Positions 8,507 through 16,630 of a stretch of 51,812 nucleotides of DNA are shown here, piece by piece. The first letter of the stretch is position 1. The number at the start of each line of letters is the position of its first letter. A program made the translations under genes and the position numbers. The notes under the pieces are model-generated. The model worked only from the letters and a program-made list of their open reading frames with translations. It was not told the origin of the DNA and did no database searches. Source of the DNA: an uncultured Prochlorococcus sp. (GTDB taxonomy: Bacteria > Cyanobacteriota > Cyanobacteriia > PCC-6307 > Cyanobiaceae); NCBI GenBank assembly GCA_902589115.1, contig CACIRS010000005.1:1-51812 (forward strand), read 5' to 3'.

Positions 8507-8671
8507 ATGAGAACAACTAAATGGCTACCATCAGAAGAAGAGCAAGAGATAATGGAAGTTGTGTGGATGCAACTCAAAGGTGCTTGCGAAAAGCTCAAAG
8601 AAGAAACAAATGCTCAAAATGAGCACATTCGAAAAATGCTTTTAGAAATGGCTGAGCGCTATTACACATAA
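8507..8671 (+). CDS. Small hypothetical protein, paralogue of the product at 7995
   Basis: The 54-aa product from the ATG at 8507 (MRTTKWLPSEEE) is acidic and helical. An alternative ATG at 8483 overlaps the upstream gene and adds eight residues. I chose 8507 because it directly follows the upstream stop at 8503-8505 and gives a compact domain. It aligns without gaps to the minus-strand protein at 7995-8189, which supports both as real. The function is unknown. Confidence 0.6.
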   Translation: MRTTKWLPSEEEQEIMEVVWMQLKGACEKLKEETNAQNEHIRKMLLEMAERYYT

Positions 8672-8707
8672 AAAAAGTGAGTGAAGAACGTATTCGTTTT
8701 CCCTTTA

Positions 8708-9136
8708 ATGAATCTAATTATCAATTCTCGTTTAATTATTCCCTCCAAAGAACTAAAATGGCGTTTTTCTAAAGCATCAGGGCCTGGTGGACAAGGAGTA
8801 AATACCACTGATAGTCGAGTTGAATTAGTTTTTGATATAAAGAATTCATCGGCAATTGATCTTTTTATGAAACAAATATTGCTTAAGAAACTTGATAATC
8901 GATGTATCAAAGGATGTCTAAATATTATTGCAGCAGAAGAGCGTTCCCAATATCAAAATCGCCAATTAGCATTAGCCCGTTTAAAAGAAATATTACGAGA
9001 GGGTTTGGCACTACCTCCAAAGCCAAGAAAAGCAACTAAGCCAACTCGCTCATCACAAAAACGTAGAGTTAACGCTAAGAAGTATCGTGGAGCTCTGAAG
9101 AGAAAACGTCAAAGCAAACCTTCTATAAATGATTAA
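8708..9136 (+). CDS. arfB: Peptidyl-tRNA hydrolase ArfB-like ribosome-rescue factor
   Basis: This is a short release-factor homologue (142 aa from the ATG at 8708) that hydrolyses peptidyl-tRNA on stalled ribosomes. It has the catalytic GGQ in SGPGGQGVN (residues 24-32) and lacks the codon-recognition domains of full RF1/RF2. The C-terminus is a strongly basic tail (KRRVNAKKYRGALKRKRQ), as expected for insertion into the mRNA channel. A GTG at 8681 would add nine hydrophobic residues; the ATG start fits the family better. Confidence 0.9.
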   Translation: MNLIINSRLIIPSKELKWRFSKASGPGGQGVNTTDSRVELVFDIKNSSAIDLFMKQILLKKLDNRCIKGCLNIIAAEERSQYQNRQLALARLKEILREGLALPPKPRKATKPTRSSQKRRVNAKKYRGALKRKRQSKPSIND

Positions 9137-9222
9137 ATTTTAATGAAAGCTAAAACTTGAAAAATCAACCCAACTTTTAAAAAGAACAATTAATGAATTC
9201 TCCAAAAAGTAAATTTTATTTT

Positions 9223-10281
9223 TCAACAGTTGATTTTTTCTACGCCAAGTAAAGCTCTTCCTAGCAATTCTCTTAATGTTAAGAGCTCTTTTTTACTGCC
9301 CAAGGCAATTAGAGCTTGGCCAGGTCCAATTTCTATATTTGGTGAAGGATTAGCAATTAATTCTTTCCCATCACGAATAGCAAGAATCATGGCTCCACTT
9401 TTCTTTCCTAATTCAAGACCAAGCAAACTTCGACATGCGAAATGGTCAAATTTACTAGAGTCATTTATCAAAAAGAATTCTTCAATTTCACATTCAGATC
9501 CTGCTAATAAGTCTAAAAAGTCGACTGCAATTGGTCTTAGAGCTGTTGCAGCCATTGTTCTTCCTGCAGCAACATAAGGGCTCACTACTACACTCGCTCC
9601 AGCCAACTTAAGTTTATTAGAAGCTTCTTCACTCTCTGCTCTTGCAATTAAACGACACGAAGGATTCAGCCCTCTTCCACTTAAAACAACGTATAAGTTC
9701 GCCGCATCATTAGATAAAGCAACTACAAGGCTTCTACATTGCTTTATCCCTGCAAGAAGCAATGTCTCATCTTTAGTAGCATCAGCATGTAAAACATTAA
9801 AACCTTTTTCTTCAGCACAAGCCTTGCGAGAAAGATCCAATTCAACAATAAGGGTCTGAACTCTCTCATATTGAAGTTGCTCAGCTATTTCTTTCCCAAT
9901 GCGACCATAACCACAGAGAACAACGTGATCTTGCATACTTCGCAATCTACGACGGAACCTTAATTCACTCATTTTCCTGAAATAACCCGATTCAGCAAGA
10001 CGCAGCAAACGTTGAAGTGTTAATTGAACAACAACCAAGCCGCCGCCAATTATCAAAACAGTTACGATTCTGCCTGCCGCACTAAGAGGTTCAACTTCAC
10101 TAAAACCAATCGTGCTGATCGTAATAAGAACCATCCATAGACAGTCTCCCCAATCCCATCCTTCAGTAAGCCTGTAACCCAAAGCGCCTAATAGAAGCAA
10201 TCCTAATAATGAAAAAATAGGGCCAAGCCAAGGCTTAGCCAAGTCCCGAATGAAGGCTCCCCTTATAGGAGATCTCAACAT
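9223..10281 (-). CDS. Potassium channel with TrkA-N/TrkA-C (RCK) domains
   Basis: The 352-aa two-helix ion channel has an outer helix (about 20-36), a selectivity-filter region TISTIGF (54-60), an inner helix (about 68-88), then a cytoplasmic RCK module. That module has a Rossmann nucleotide loop GYGRIG (near 125) and a C-terminal TrkA-C part. The filter ends GF rather than the usual GYG or GFG, so K+ selectivity is inferred from the overall family. RCK domains gate such channels by nucleotide or ion binding. The gene stands alone between arfB (convergent) and a long spacer. Confidence 0.85.
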   Translation of the reverse strand: MLRSPIRGAFIRDLAKPWLGPIFSLLGLLLLGALGYRLTEGWDWGDCLWMVLITISTIGFSEVEPLSAAGRIVTVLIIGGGLVVVQLTLQRLLRLAESGYFRKMSELRFRRRLRSMQDHVVLCGYGRIGKEIAEQLQYERVQTLIVELDLSRKACAEEKGFNVLHADATKDETLLLAGIKQCRSLVVALSNDAANLYVVLSGRGLNPSCRLIARAESEEASNKLKLAGASVVVSPYVAAGRTMAATALRPIAVDFLDLLAGSECEIEEFFLINDSSKFDHFACRSLLGLELGKKSGAMILAIRDGKELIANPSPNIEIGPGQALIALGSKKELLTLRELLGRALLGVEKINC

Positions 10282-10607
10282 AATGCTTGTATAAAATTAC
10301 GACTACAGCAATAGTTGCACAAAAAATAAGATTAAACACTTGTTTAGGAAAGGAGGCAATAATAAAAAGCAATTAATAAACTATTCATATCTTCTAAATC
10401 AAAACTTGAATTCAGATATCTCAAAAGTCATCTTACGTCAATTGAATAATTATAAACCTTCAAAAGATCTAAAGTAATTTTATTACTTTAATAGAAAATT
10501 ACTTTTAGAAGAATAATTTATATGATGTTATATTTCAGATAAATCAAGGATTCTCTCTTTTACAGAAAAGATGAATTTAATATCATTAATAAGCTCTTCC
10601 ATTGTAT
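10282..10607. other. AT-rich intergenic region upstream of the RTX gene
   Basis: This divergent spacer of about 325 bp is very AT-rich. I see no ORF with a plausible RBS, no strong hairpin and no repeat. It should contain the promoters for the channel gene and the RTX gene. Confidence 0.5.
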
Positions 10608-12002
10608 ATGACTTGGTCACTTAGCGATATTCAAGAGCTTGGTGCAAAGGGTGTAAGCCCTCACTTAGAAGAGGATGGAGCAATATATCAACTCTATTAC
10701 AGCTCTATTGAAAGAGGTGGTTTAGCAATAGATGGAATGACAAATAATCTTCAATTAACACAACAAGGAACAATTGCTCATATACAAGATCTCACAATCA
10801 TTACTACTAGCGAAGGGAATCGTAGAGCCTATTACGTAGAGAAGGATCCTAATACTGGCACACATGAAATTTACACAGCATTAATTTCAGCGGATGGATT
10901 AAGTCTATCTGGAGTCTCATCGACGGGTATTACAGACAAAAACAGTGATCAGGCTTGGGGCGTACCAGATGCAGTTGTTCTTCCAAATGGGAAAGTTAGA
11001 ATTTACTGGGTTGAAACAGACCCTAACGCTTCAACACTAGCCAATGAAGTTATCCTCAGTGCAACGTCAACAACTACGAGGGGTATAAACTTTATCGCCG
11101 ACGCGGGGAGGAGAGTAGAAGGTGGATATGTCGACTTTGAGATTTTGAAAGCAAAGGATAATGATTGGATAGCCATAATGTCTTCTTCCCCCGTCACAAT
11201 TCCAGATCAACCACAGGGGATTTTTGTAGGGGTCTCGAAAGATGGAATGAGCTGGGAAATAAATGAAAACAATCTAGCCCCTACTGAAAAAAGTTATCTT
11301 GACCCAACTGGCTTACTATTGCCTAACTATGATAATAAATGGCGAATAGTGATGAGCTCATCACTATCAATTCTCGGAGACCGAGAATATTCATTAGTAG
11401 CATCCGAGCTTACTTTAACAAGTAGTTCAAGTACTAAGAATCTAACTCTAAATGGTACAAGTAGTTCGGATAATTTAATAGCAAATTCTGGAGAAGATTT
11501 TGGGTCGGACTTGTTGAATGGTGAAGCTGGAGATGATCAATTAACGGCTTATAGAGGAGCCGACACTCTTAATGGTGGATCCGGCTCAGATATTCTTCGC
11601 GCTGGAAATGGCAAGGATTTAATTAATGGAGGGGTTGGAGCCGACACCCTTTATGGTGGCTTTGGTACCAACACCTTTCAAGATTCCAACGATGGAGAGG
11701 CTGACAAGCTTTATCTAAAAAGTGATCAGTTGGCTTACAACTGGATCTATACCAAAGCAGGTAATAGCCCTAATGGAGAAAAAGCTGACAACATTGGCAA
11801 ACTGGATGCTAATGATCAAATCTATATCCAGGGTGCAACTACAGCTCAATTAACCTTTGGCTCAGCTACACATACGACTCCTTTTGGTGAGACATGGAGC
11901 GGTATCGGTATCTACGCCGCTGGAACCTTAGAAGCAGTTTTTACCGGTGGGAACCTTACACAAGCTCAACTACAAGCCATTACTTTTGGTACTCCAGCTT
12001 GA
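10608..12002 (+). CDS. RTX (hemolysin-type Ca2+-binding) secreted protein, type 1
   Basis: The product is about 464 aa from the ATG at 10608; a TTG two codons earlier is the alternative. Residues 1 to about 270 form a beta-rich domain with motifs reminiscent of propeller or glycosidase-like folds (WGVPDAVVLPNGKVRIYWVE), of unproven function. RTX nonapeptide units follow (GEAGDDQLT, GGSGSDILRAGNG, GGVGADTLYGG) and bind Ca2+. A C-terminal domain of about 110 residues ends ITFGTPA and is likely the type I secretion signal. There is no signal peptide, as expected for RTX export. The 3' end is almost identical in DNA to that of the gene at 33715. No secretion genes lie nearby. Confidence 0.85.
   Translation: MTWSLSDIQELGAKGVSPHLEEDGAIYQLYYSSIERGGLAIDGMTNNLQLTQQGTIAHIQDLTIITTSEGNRRAYYVEKDPNTGTHEIYTALISADGLSLSGVSSTGITDKNSDQAWGVPDAVVLPNGKVRIYWVETDPNASTLANEVILSATSTTTRGINFIADAGRRVEGGYVDFEILKAKDNDWIAIMSSSPVTIPDQPQGIFVGVSKDGMSWEINENNLAPTEKSYLDPTGLLLPNYDNKWRIVMSSSLSILGDREYSLVASELTLTSSSSTKNLTLNGTSSSDNLIANSGEDFGSDLLNGEAGDDQLTAYRGADTLNGGSGSDILRAGNGKDLINGGVGADTLYGGFGTNTFQDSNDGEADKLYLKSDQLAYNWIYTKAGNSPNGEKADNIGKLDANDQIYIQGATTAQLTFGSATHTTPFGETWSGIGIYAAGTLEAVFTGGNLTQAQLQAITFGTPA
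11658..11990 (+). repeat. RTX C-terminal domain repeat, copy 1 (333 bp)
   Basis: This segment matches 34720-35052 over 333 bp with only about nine differences by eye, mostly synonymous, whereas the flanking RTX units are clearly diverged. The sharp drop in similarity at the left border suggests recent gene conversion or domain transfer. A degraded third relative is at 16475-16630 on the minus strand. Confidence 0.93.
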
Positions 12003-12021
12003 TGGGCTGAATTCTAAGAAA

Positions 12022-12279
12022 TTAAAATTTTTTAGTCTTTTTCACAACAAAACCTTTCTTTGTAACAAGTGTCTCTTCCTGAATGTCAATCCCTTTAACT
12101 ATTGATATTTCGCCTTTAAGGCCAAAGGAAGCTAGATCAGAACCCATTTGTTTAATAACTTCTGATTCAACAAGATTTTCATCAATCTTTTCTGGAGTTA
12201 CCTTTGCAAAAAGCTTGTGGGTTTTAGAAGCCACGACTTCTGTCGAATTGGTGATTTTTACGAGGATCATTGAGATCAA
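12022..12279 (-). CDS. Small hypothetical protein with basic C-terminus
   Basis: The 85-aa soluble product starts MISMILVKITNS; Met4 is an alternative start. It ends in a Lys-rich tail (VVKKTKKF). It is convergent with the RTX gene, only 19 bp apart. It lies downstream of the HupE gene on the same strand with a 72-bp gap, so the two could be co-transcribed. I do not recognise a family. Confidence 0.55.
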   Translation of the reverse strand: MISMILVKITNSTEVVASKTHKLFAKVTPEKIDENLVESEVIKQMGSDLASFGLKGEISIVKGIDIQEETLVTKKGFVVKKTKKF

Positions 12280-12351
12280 AACACTCGCAATAATCTAAAC
12301 AGCTTTTGTAGCAGCTTTCCATCTAGGCATCATTTTGTGGTGAATCGAATC

Positions 12352-12984
12352 CTATGGGACAAGAGCAACCCAAGAGAAGGCAAGACCTATTCCTATCCAG
12401 ATGCCAGCAAACAAAGTTCGGCCATTCATACCAAATCTATTGATTACTTTTTGAGATGAAGCTGTTGCTAAAAGGAGTAAGGATCCTTGTGCAAGTAGAA
12501 GGCCAAAAAAGTAACCTATTAGAGGTGAAGGTTCAGCTCCAACAATTGTGCTCCCGAGCAAGTAACCGTGACAAGTAAACATTGGTAGAAGCCATTTCGA
12601 ACTCAAAAGATTGAGAGCAATTAAGCCTTCTATTGCTAAAGACAAAGAGACAAATGCTTCTGCCCAAGGGGCCAATGAATCAGGCAAGGGATAATATTGA
12701 ACAAATGCACTTCCCACTAAACCAATAGCCAAAAGAGGTAATATCCAATTTTTGGTTTTTTTGAGTCCTATAAGCGTGATACCTAGCAAAAACAACAGAT
12801 GATCAGGACCAAGCAATGGATGTCCAATACCACTTGCTAGAGCTTGCAAAACTGATAACTCAGAACTGTTCCCCATTCCAAAGGGATGATGGGCTAAAGA
12901 TGCCCCCCCCAAGAAAGAAAACAACAAAAACAAAGGCACCAATACTTGAAAGGAGTACTTGCGCATCAATCTGATGAAGGGCAT
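12352..12984 (-). CDS. hupE: HupE/UreJ-family metal transporter, cobalamin-riboswitch controlled
   Basis: The 210-aa membrane protein has about six hydrophobic helices and an N-terminal signal-like helix ending ASLAHH. The family metal motif HPLLGPDH is at residues 55-62, and a second His occurs in FTCHGYLLG. HupE/UreJ proteins carry nickel or cobalt. The 5' leader is a recognisable cobalamin riboswitch, which points to cobalt uptake for B12 synthesis rather than nickel for urease. Met1 is preceded by a GAGGA Shine-Dalgarno; Met7 is also possible. The substrate call is inferred from the regulator. Confidence 0.88.
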   Translation of the reverse strand: MPFIRLMRKYSFQVLVPLFLLFSFLGGASLAHHPFGMGNSSELSVLQALASGIGHPLLGPDHLLFLLGITLIGLKKTKNWILPLLAIGLVGSAFVQYYPLPDSLAPWAEAFVSLSLAIEGLIALNLLSSKWLLPMFTCHGYLLGSTIVGAEPSPLIGYFFGLLLAQGSLLLLATASSQKVINRFGMNGRTLFAGIWIGIGLAFSWVALVP

Positions 12985-12989
12985 GATTC

Positions 12990-13135
12990 GATCCTCGTCG
13001 AATTATTGAGCATTGAGGCGGGCATTCTGACTAATATCGATAGATCTCGATACTTCACAGCTGCGGGACAGCCGCGGATTTACACCGCTTTTCCCCGTCA
13101 CCTCCAATGGCTGGCCTCCATTGGAACCTCTAAGT
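12990..13135 (-). promoter_or_regulatory. Cobalamin (B12) riboswitch
   Basis: Read on the minus strand the leader contains GACGGGGAAAAGCGGTG, then TCCGCGGCTGTCCCGCAGCT (the conserved B12-box region), then AGTCAGAATGCCCGCC. These are the hallmarks of the cobalamin aptamer in the expected order. It ends just before the HupE start, with the ribosome-binding GAGGA within reach. Control of translation initiation is therefore more likely than distant termination. High B12 should lower HupE expression. Confidence 0.93.
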
Positions 13136-13394
13136 GATTATTCTAAGTACTCGGGATTCAACTAGAGCAAACTCAGAAAGAGAATATCTTGTTTTCGAAC
13201 TTAATTAAGGTTTGGCAGCAGAAATGCTACTTTCAATTGATTCCTATCATTGAAATTGTGGACCAAAAGATTATTTGACCTAAGAAATCTTATTGGCTTT
13301 AATCGAAAGATATTTCTTTTCAGCTGGTTTTTTTAATTAAAATTCTATTCCAATAGGACAATTCTTGTTAAATACAAAACCAGATAATTACCTT
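13136..13394. other. Intergenic region between riboswitch promoter and glycerate kinase gene
   Basis: This AT-rich spacer must contain the promoter for the riboswitch transcript and the 3' end of the convergently unrelated minus-strand glycerate kinase gene. No ORF or clear terminator hairpin was seen. Confidence 0.4.
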
Positions 13395-14375
13395 TTAATT
13401 GCTAGAAGAATCTGGGCCAACACCTACCCATCTAATTTGACGAGAAATATTTAATTCCGCTAAAGCATCTGAATTGATTGATTCTAGATCTTTTTTAGGA
13501 ATTGACGTCTGAATCATTCTAATAAAGGACTCCAAAGACCTCCCTTTTAAAGATGCTCCTCTTTCTCTTTGGAGTTGCATTTCTTGTTGAGTTTTCCATT
13601 CTCTAGTTGCCATAAAGTCAATAGCTTTTAGATGCCAGACTCGATCAAGTTTCTTCCAAATTGGCTGATATTTCTTCAGCGCTGATTGAACAACAAATTG
13701 ATAATCCTTTTCATTTGAGGTAAGTGGAATTGTATTTTTCATCGAATTAATTTTGTTATCAGCGGTAGAACATCCCAAAAACCAACCTTCTAAAACAAGA
13801 ATTTTTGGTTGCGAATTACTCCATCCGCATCTATCTCCGAGTCCGTTGCGCAAAGCTTTGTCGAATTTGGGAGCCTTTAAATGCCCAGTTCTCTTCCAGC
13901 TTTCTATTGCTTCTTCTAAGAGATCAATTGAATGACTTCCAGGTAGACCTCTAGGGACGCTCCAAGGATTACCAGAGATTGCATTGTCCAATTCGTCCGA
14001 ATCCAGATAAAAATCATCCATAGATACAACTTTTAAAGGCCAGTTCAACTCAGAGGCTGCGGCCTCTAGCCATCTGCCAAAACTCGTTTTACCGCATCCA
14101 GGGAGTCCAGAAATACCAAAAAGAATTAACTCTTCTTTAAAAATAAAGCGTTCAACATCAGAAAGAAAAGGTAAGCCTAGGCCCCAAATCCAATCATTTT
14201 TTGTGCCTAAGGGCCATGAAGAAGCAGCAAGATTAACTCCACCTCGTATTAACCAGTGATTAAGCCATTGATTCGGTTCAGGCCAACTTAAACTATCTAA
14301 AAGTTTGTTATATGGCGCAATTGGATAAAAGATCTGTGGATCTATTGGAACAGACCAAGGAGAGTTAAGACTCAT
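13395..14375 (-). CDS. glyK: D-glycerate 3-kinase (plant/cyanobacterial type)
   Basis: This P-loop kinase phosphorylates D-glycerate to 3-phosphoglycerate, the last step of photorespiratory glycolate recycling. The 326-aa product has Walker A GLPGCGKTS (90-98), a SMDDFYL segment after strand 2 (about 118-124) typical of PRK/uridine-kinase-like folds, NPWSVPRGLPGSHS, and VLEGWFLGC. This matches the GLYK family of plants and cyanobacteria, not bacterial GarK. The N-terminal 80 residues are the usual family extension. Neighbours give no operon evidence. Confidence 0.85.
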   Translation of the reverse strand: MSLNSPWSVPIDPQIFYPIAPYNKLLDSLSWPEPNQWLNHWLIRGGVNLAASSWPLGTKNDWIWGLGLPFLSDVERFIFKEELILFGISGLPGCGKTSFGRWLEAAASELNWPLKVVSMDDFYLDSDELDNAISGNPWSVPRGLPGSHSIDLLEEAIESWKRTGHLKAPKFDKALRNGLGDRCGWSNSQPKILVLEGWFLGCSTADNKINSMKNTIPLTSNEKDYQFVVQSALKKYQPIWKKLDRVWHLKAIDFMATREWKTQQEMQLQRERGASLKGRSLESFIRMIQTSIPKKDLESINSDALAELNISRQIRWVGVGPDSSSN

Positions 14376-14484
14376 TGGAGATATCTAGCAGAGAAAAGTA
14401 AATTCCAAGGAATTATATTAATAATAGTTCGAATAAATTTCCTACAGGCTTAGTGGGTCCTTAAGAAAGATTAGATTTTAGAAA

Positions 14485-14619
14485 TTAGGGTCTGCGATCT
14501 TCTTCTTTGATCTCTTCAACTGCTTTCCTGCCTTCTTTAAGAGTTGTACTTATCCACCATATGGATATAACAATAATGAGAAAAGCGAATAAAGCCATAG
14601 AGGATTGGGCTGAATTCAT
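14485..14619 (-). CDS. 44-aa single-helix membrane microprotein
   Basis: The product starts MNSAQSSM, has one helix (ALFAFLIIVISIWWIS) and a charged tail (KEGRKAVEEIKEEDRRP). The short N-terminus, single helix and acidic/basic cytoplasmic tail are typical of cyanobacterial microproteins. No family is recognised. It is the first of several such minus-strand genes in 14.4-15.4 kb. Confidence 0.55.
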   Translation of the reverse strand: MNSAQSSMALFAFLIIVISIWWISTTLKEGRKAVEEIKEEDRRP

Positions 14620-14728
14620 TGCAAGTCTGGATGAAAAAAATCATCAACTATTAATTTTCCATAGTAGTTAAATGAAGTGATGTCTCTTTCATAATCATTT
14701 AGACACGTAAGTAATAAGCAACGCATGA

Positions 14729-14881
14729 TTAATGCTGGAAAATCCAGTGCAGAGTCAAAGTAGCGCTAACTCCTACCACAAAACCGAATACCCAACTCAG
14801 ATTGAGCATTTGATAGTTGCTCAAAGCCAAACGCTTCTGTATTTCTTTTGCAACTCTTTTGTCTAACTCAATCAAATTCAT
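14729..14881 (-). CDS. 50-aa membrane microprotein
   Basis: An amphipathic, charged N-terminal half (MNLIELDKRVAKEIQKRL) is followed by one helix (LSWVFGFVVGVSATLTLHW). The product is plausible and coherent, but unsupported by any recognised family. It lies 110 bp upstream of the 44-aa microprotein gene on the same strand. Confidence 0.5.
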   Translation of the reverse strand: MNLIELDKRVAKEIQKRLALSNYQMLNLSWVFGFVVGVSATLTLHWIFQH

Positions 14882-14990
14882 TGAATTTTCTATTCCTATT
14901 TGCGTAGATCACATTAGAAAGCCAACTGATAAAGGACAGTGCACTAGATCCAAAGGACGTCCCGCTGAGAATTAGCAGTCACCATTTTAA

Positions 14991-15260
14991 TTAAAATGAG
15001 TTGAACTTTCCTGTTCCACTATCTCGGTGATTATCTGGCAAGAAAGGGAAAATGTCTTCTGGACCTAAGAGCTCATCCAACGTTTGACCTTCCTGCTTCG
15101 GTTTTTGAGTTAATTCTTCGTTAATTGCAACCTTTTCATTTGTTAAAGGGAAATCAGGGGTTAAGAGATCATCAATACTTATATCTTCTGCATTAGCTGT
15201 ACTTAAGAAAGGGAAAAGGGAAAGAGCCAAAACAAGCCAAAAAGCAAGGAAAAACCTCAT
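14991..15260 (-). CDS. Small exported hypothetical protein
   Basis: The 89-aa product has a clear signal peptide (MRFFLAFWLVLALSLFPFL, cleavage probably after STANA). The mature domain is acidic, with a repeated DDLLTPD / LDELLGPED theme, and is probably periplasmic. The function is unknown. It lies 6 bp after the 31-aa microprotein gene and is likely in the same transcript. Confidence 0.6.
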   Translation of the reverse strand: MRFFLAFWLVLALSLFPFLSTANAEDISIDDLLTPDFPLTNEKVAINEELTQKPKQEGQTLDELLGPEDIFPFLPDNHRDSGTGKFNSF

Positions 15261-15266
15261 AGTTAA

Positions 15267-15362
15267 TTAATTTGTTAGAAGAATTCCCAACAAGCCTGCA
15301 AAGGCAGACAGCAAAAATATTGCAATAATACTGATAGTAATTACTCTTGACAATCGGTTCAT
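15267..15362 (-). CDS. 31-aa membrane peptide, possible photosystem-type microprotein
   Basis: The product starts MNRLSRVITISIIA and continues as one hydrophobic helix to LLGILLTN. Its size and shape resemble small photosystem or cytochrome b6f subunits, but I cannot match it to a named one. It ends 6 bp before the exported protein gene, suggesting co-transcription. It could be a chance ORF. Confidence 0.4.
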   Translation of the reverse strand: MNRLSRVITISIIAIFLLSAFAGLLGILLTN

Positions 15363-15544
15363 TAATAAAATCCGGGATTAGAGGCAATCACTTAGTACTC
15401 TATCGACAAAAAAAGCTTTTTAAAGCTTATTAATATCACTGCAAGTATAGAAAGGACCAAGGGTTCACTCCTGCTTGCTAGTTAATCGATCTGAGAGATA
15501 GAAGGACCAAATTCAATATAACTGTTAGCTAAGTTCCTCTGCAA

Positions 15545-15946
15545 TTATTTTTCCCAAAGCCTGCTATTCTTAAGCAGGTCCTCTAGATTTGGCCAAGCGT
15601 CAATAAGTTCTTTCAAAGCTTTCCTATTAGGTGCATACAAAACACAAGAGAAAGCACTAATTAAATAGAGAAAAAACCACCAACGATTTTCGGTATAGAT
15701 AGAAGATAAGGAAACTATAAAACTTGCGATGAATATAAAAAACAATGAACGATTAAAAATTTCAAGAGGTGGTTTTCTTAATCGACGAAACTGTTTATTT
15801 ATAGACTTTCTTTCCTTCTCTTCTTTTATTTCCTCTTTAAGCATCCTCTCTTCTTTATCTAAAGCATCATTTGATTTCACTAATTCTGATAATTCTTCGT
15901 CTGTGAGACTTTCTAAAGGATCAGAGTTTTCTTTAATAGATGACAT
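15545..15946 (-). CDS. Hypothetical protein with coiled coil and two membrane helices
   Basis: The product is about 133 aa from Met at 15946 (MSSIKENSD); an upstream Met at 15970 adds eight residues. The N-terminal third is highly charged (KEERMLKEEIKEEKERK) and probably coiled-coil. Two helices follow (FIFIASFIVSLSSIY and WFFLYLISAFSCVLYA), then a charged tail. No family is recognised. Confidence 0.6.
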   Translation of the reverse strand: MSSIKENSDPLESLTDEELSELVKSNDALDKEERMLKEEIKEEKERKSINKQFRRLRKPPLEIFNRSLFFIFIASFIVSLSSIYTENRWWFFLYLISAFSCVLYAPNRKALKELIDAWPNLEDLLKNSRLWEK

Positions 15947-16115
15947 AAGAGTAAGGAGTCGACATTTCAAGGGGAAACCCCTTCATCGACAAAATAAACT
16001 TGCTTCAATCTAATAAATATCACTAAAGCGTCCAGCAATGAAAGAGAAATTACAGTTGCTTTTCTGTGTAAAAATTTGATTGGTCTCTATGATTGCGGTC
16101 CAATATGTTTGAATC

Positions 16116-16388
16116 ATGGATTTTTCTGGACCTGATGCAATTGATAAAGCTATCGAGATCGGTCTAGATCTTGATGGAAGTCCAATCCCTATGGAGATGC
16201 TCAACCTTTACCAAGAAGTTATGGATAAAGAAGGAGCAAGAAAAAGAACTGGGGTAAAAAAATCAATGCGTAATCGAATTGTGCGAACTGGAGCAAAGCA
16301 TTTCGATCAAGAAATCCTTAATCAAAGACTTATTGATGCTGGTTGGGAAGGGTTAAAGCCCAAGGAGATTGAATTCTTCTTTGAATGA
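16116..16388 (+). CDS. Conserved-looking 90-aa soluble hypothetical protein
   Basis: The product starts MDFSGPDAIDKAIEIG and has a balanced charged, helical composition ending KPKEIEFFFE. A basic centre (KRTGVKKSMRNRIVRTG) suggests nucleic-acid or partner binding, without proof. It is single, flanked by divergent and convergent minus-strand genes. I do not recognise the family. Confidence 0.65.
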   Translation: MDFSGPDAIDKAIEIGLDLDGSPIPMEMLNLYQEVMDKEGARKRTGVKKSMRNRIVRTGAKHFDQEILNQRLIDAGWEGLKPKEIEFFFE

Positions 16389-16474
16389 TTTCTTTCTTTC
16401 TGTATATTCAAGGCAACTTAACTATGAGAACTCATATCAGCGTTAGACGTCGAAGGAACAGCTTAAATGAGTGT

Positions 16475-16630
16475 TCAAATAGCAATAGTTTGTAGTTGAG
16501 TTTGACTGAGATTCCAACCCGTAAAGACAGCTTCTAACGTTCCAAAAGTATAGGTAGCAATACCACTCAATGTCTTTCCAAAAGGACTAATATTGCTTTC
16601 TAGGACAAAATCTAAAGATGTTGAAGAACT
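16475..16630 (-). pseudogene. Decayed RTX C-terminal domain fragment
   Basis: On the minus strand the frame reads SSTSLDFVLESNISPFGKTL and continues SGIATYTFGTLEAVFTGWNL then SQTQLQTIAI. This lines up without gaps with the last ~50 residues of the two RTX proteins (TPFGETWSG, GTLEAVFTGGNL, QAQLQAIT). DNA identity is roughly 75% by eye. There is no RTX repeat array or start codon of its own. The fragment overlaps the last codons of the AEC permease, so a former RTX gene was replaced or fused here by recombination. Confidence 0.8.

Noticed and set aside
12946-13137. 63-codon plus-strand frame over the HupE leader
   Set aside because: It overlaps the HupE start and the cobalamin riboswitch antisense; no RBS and no family resemblance.
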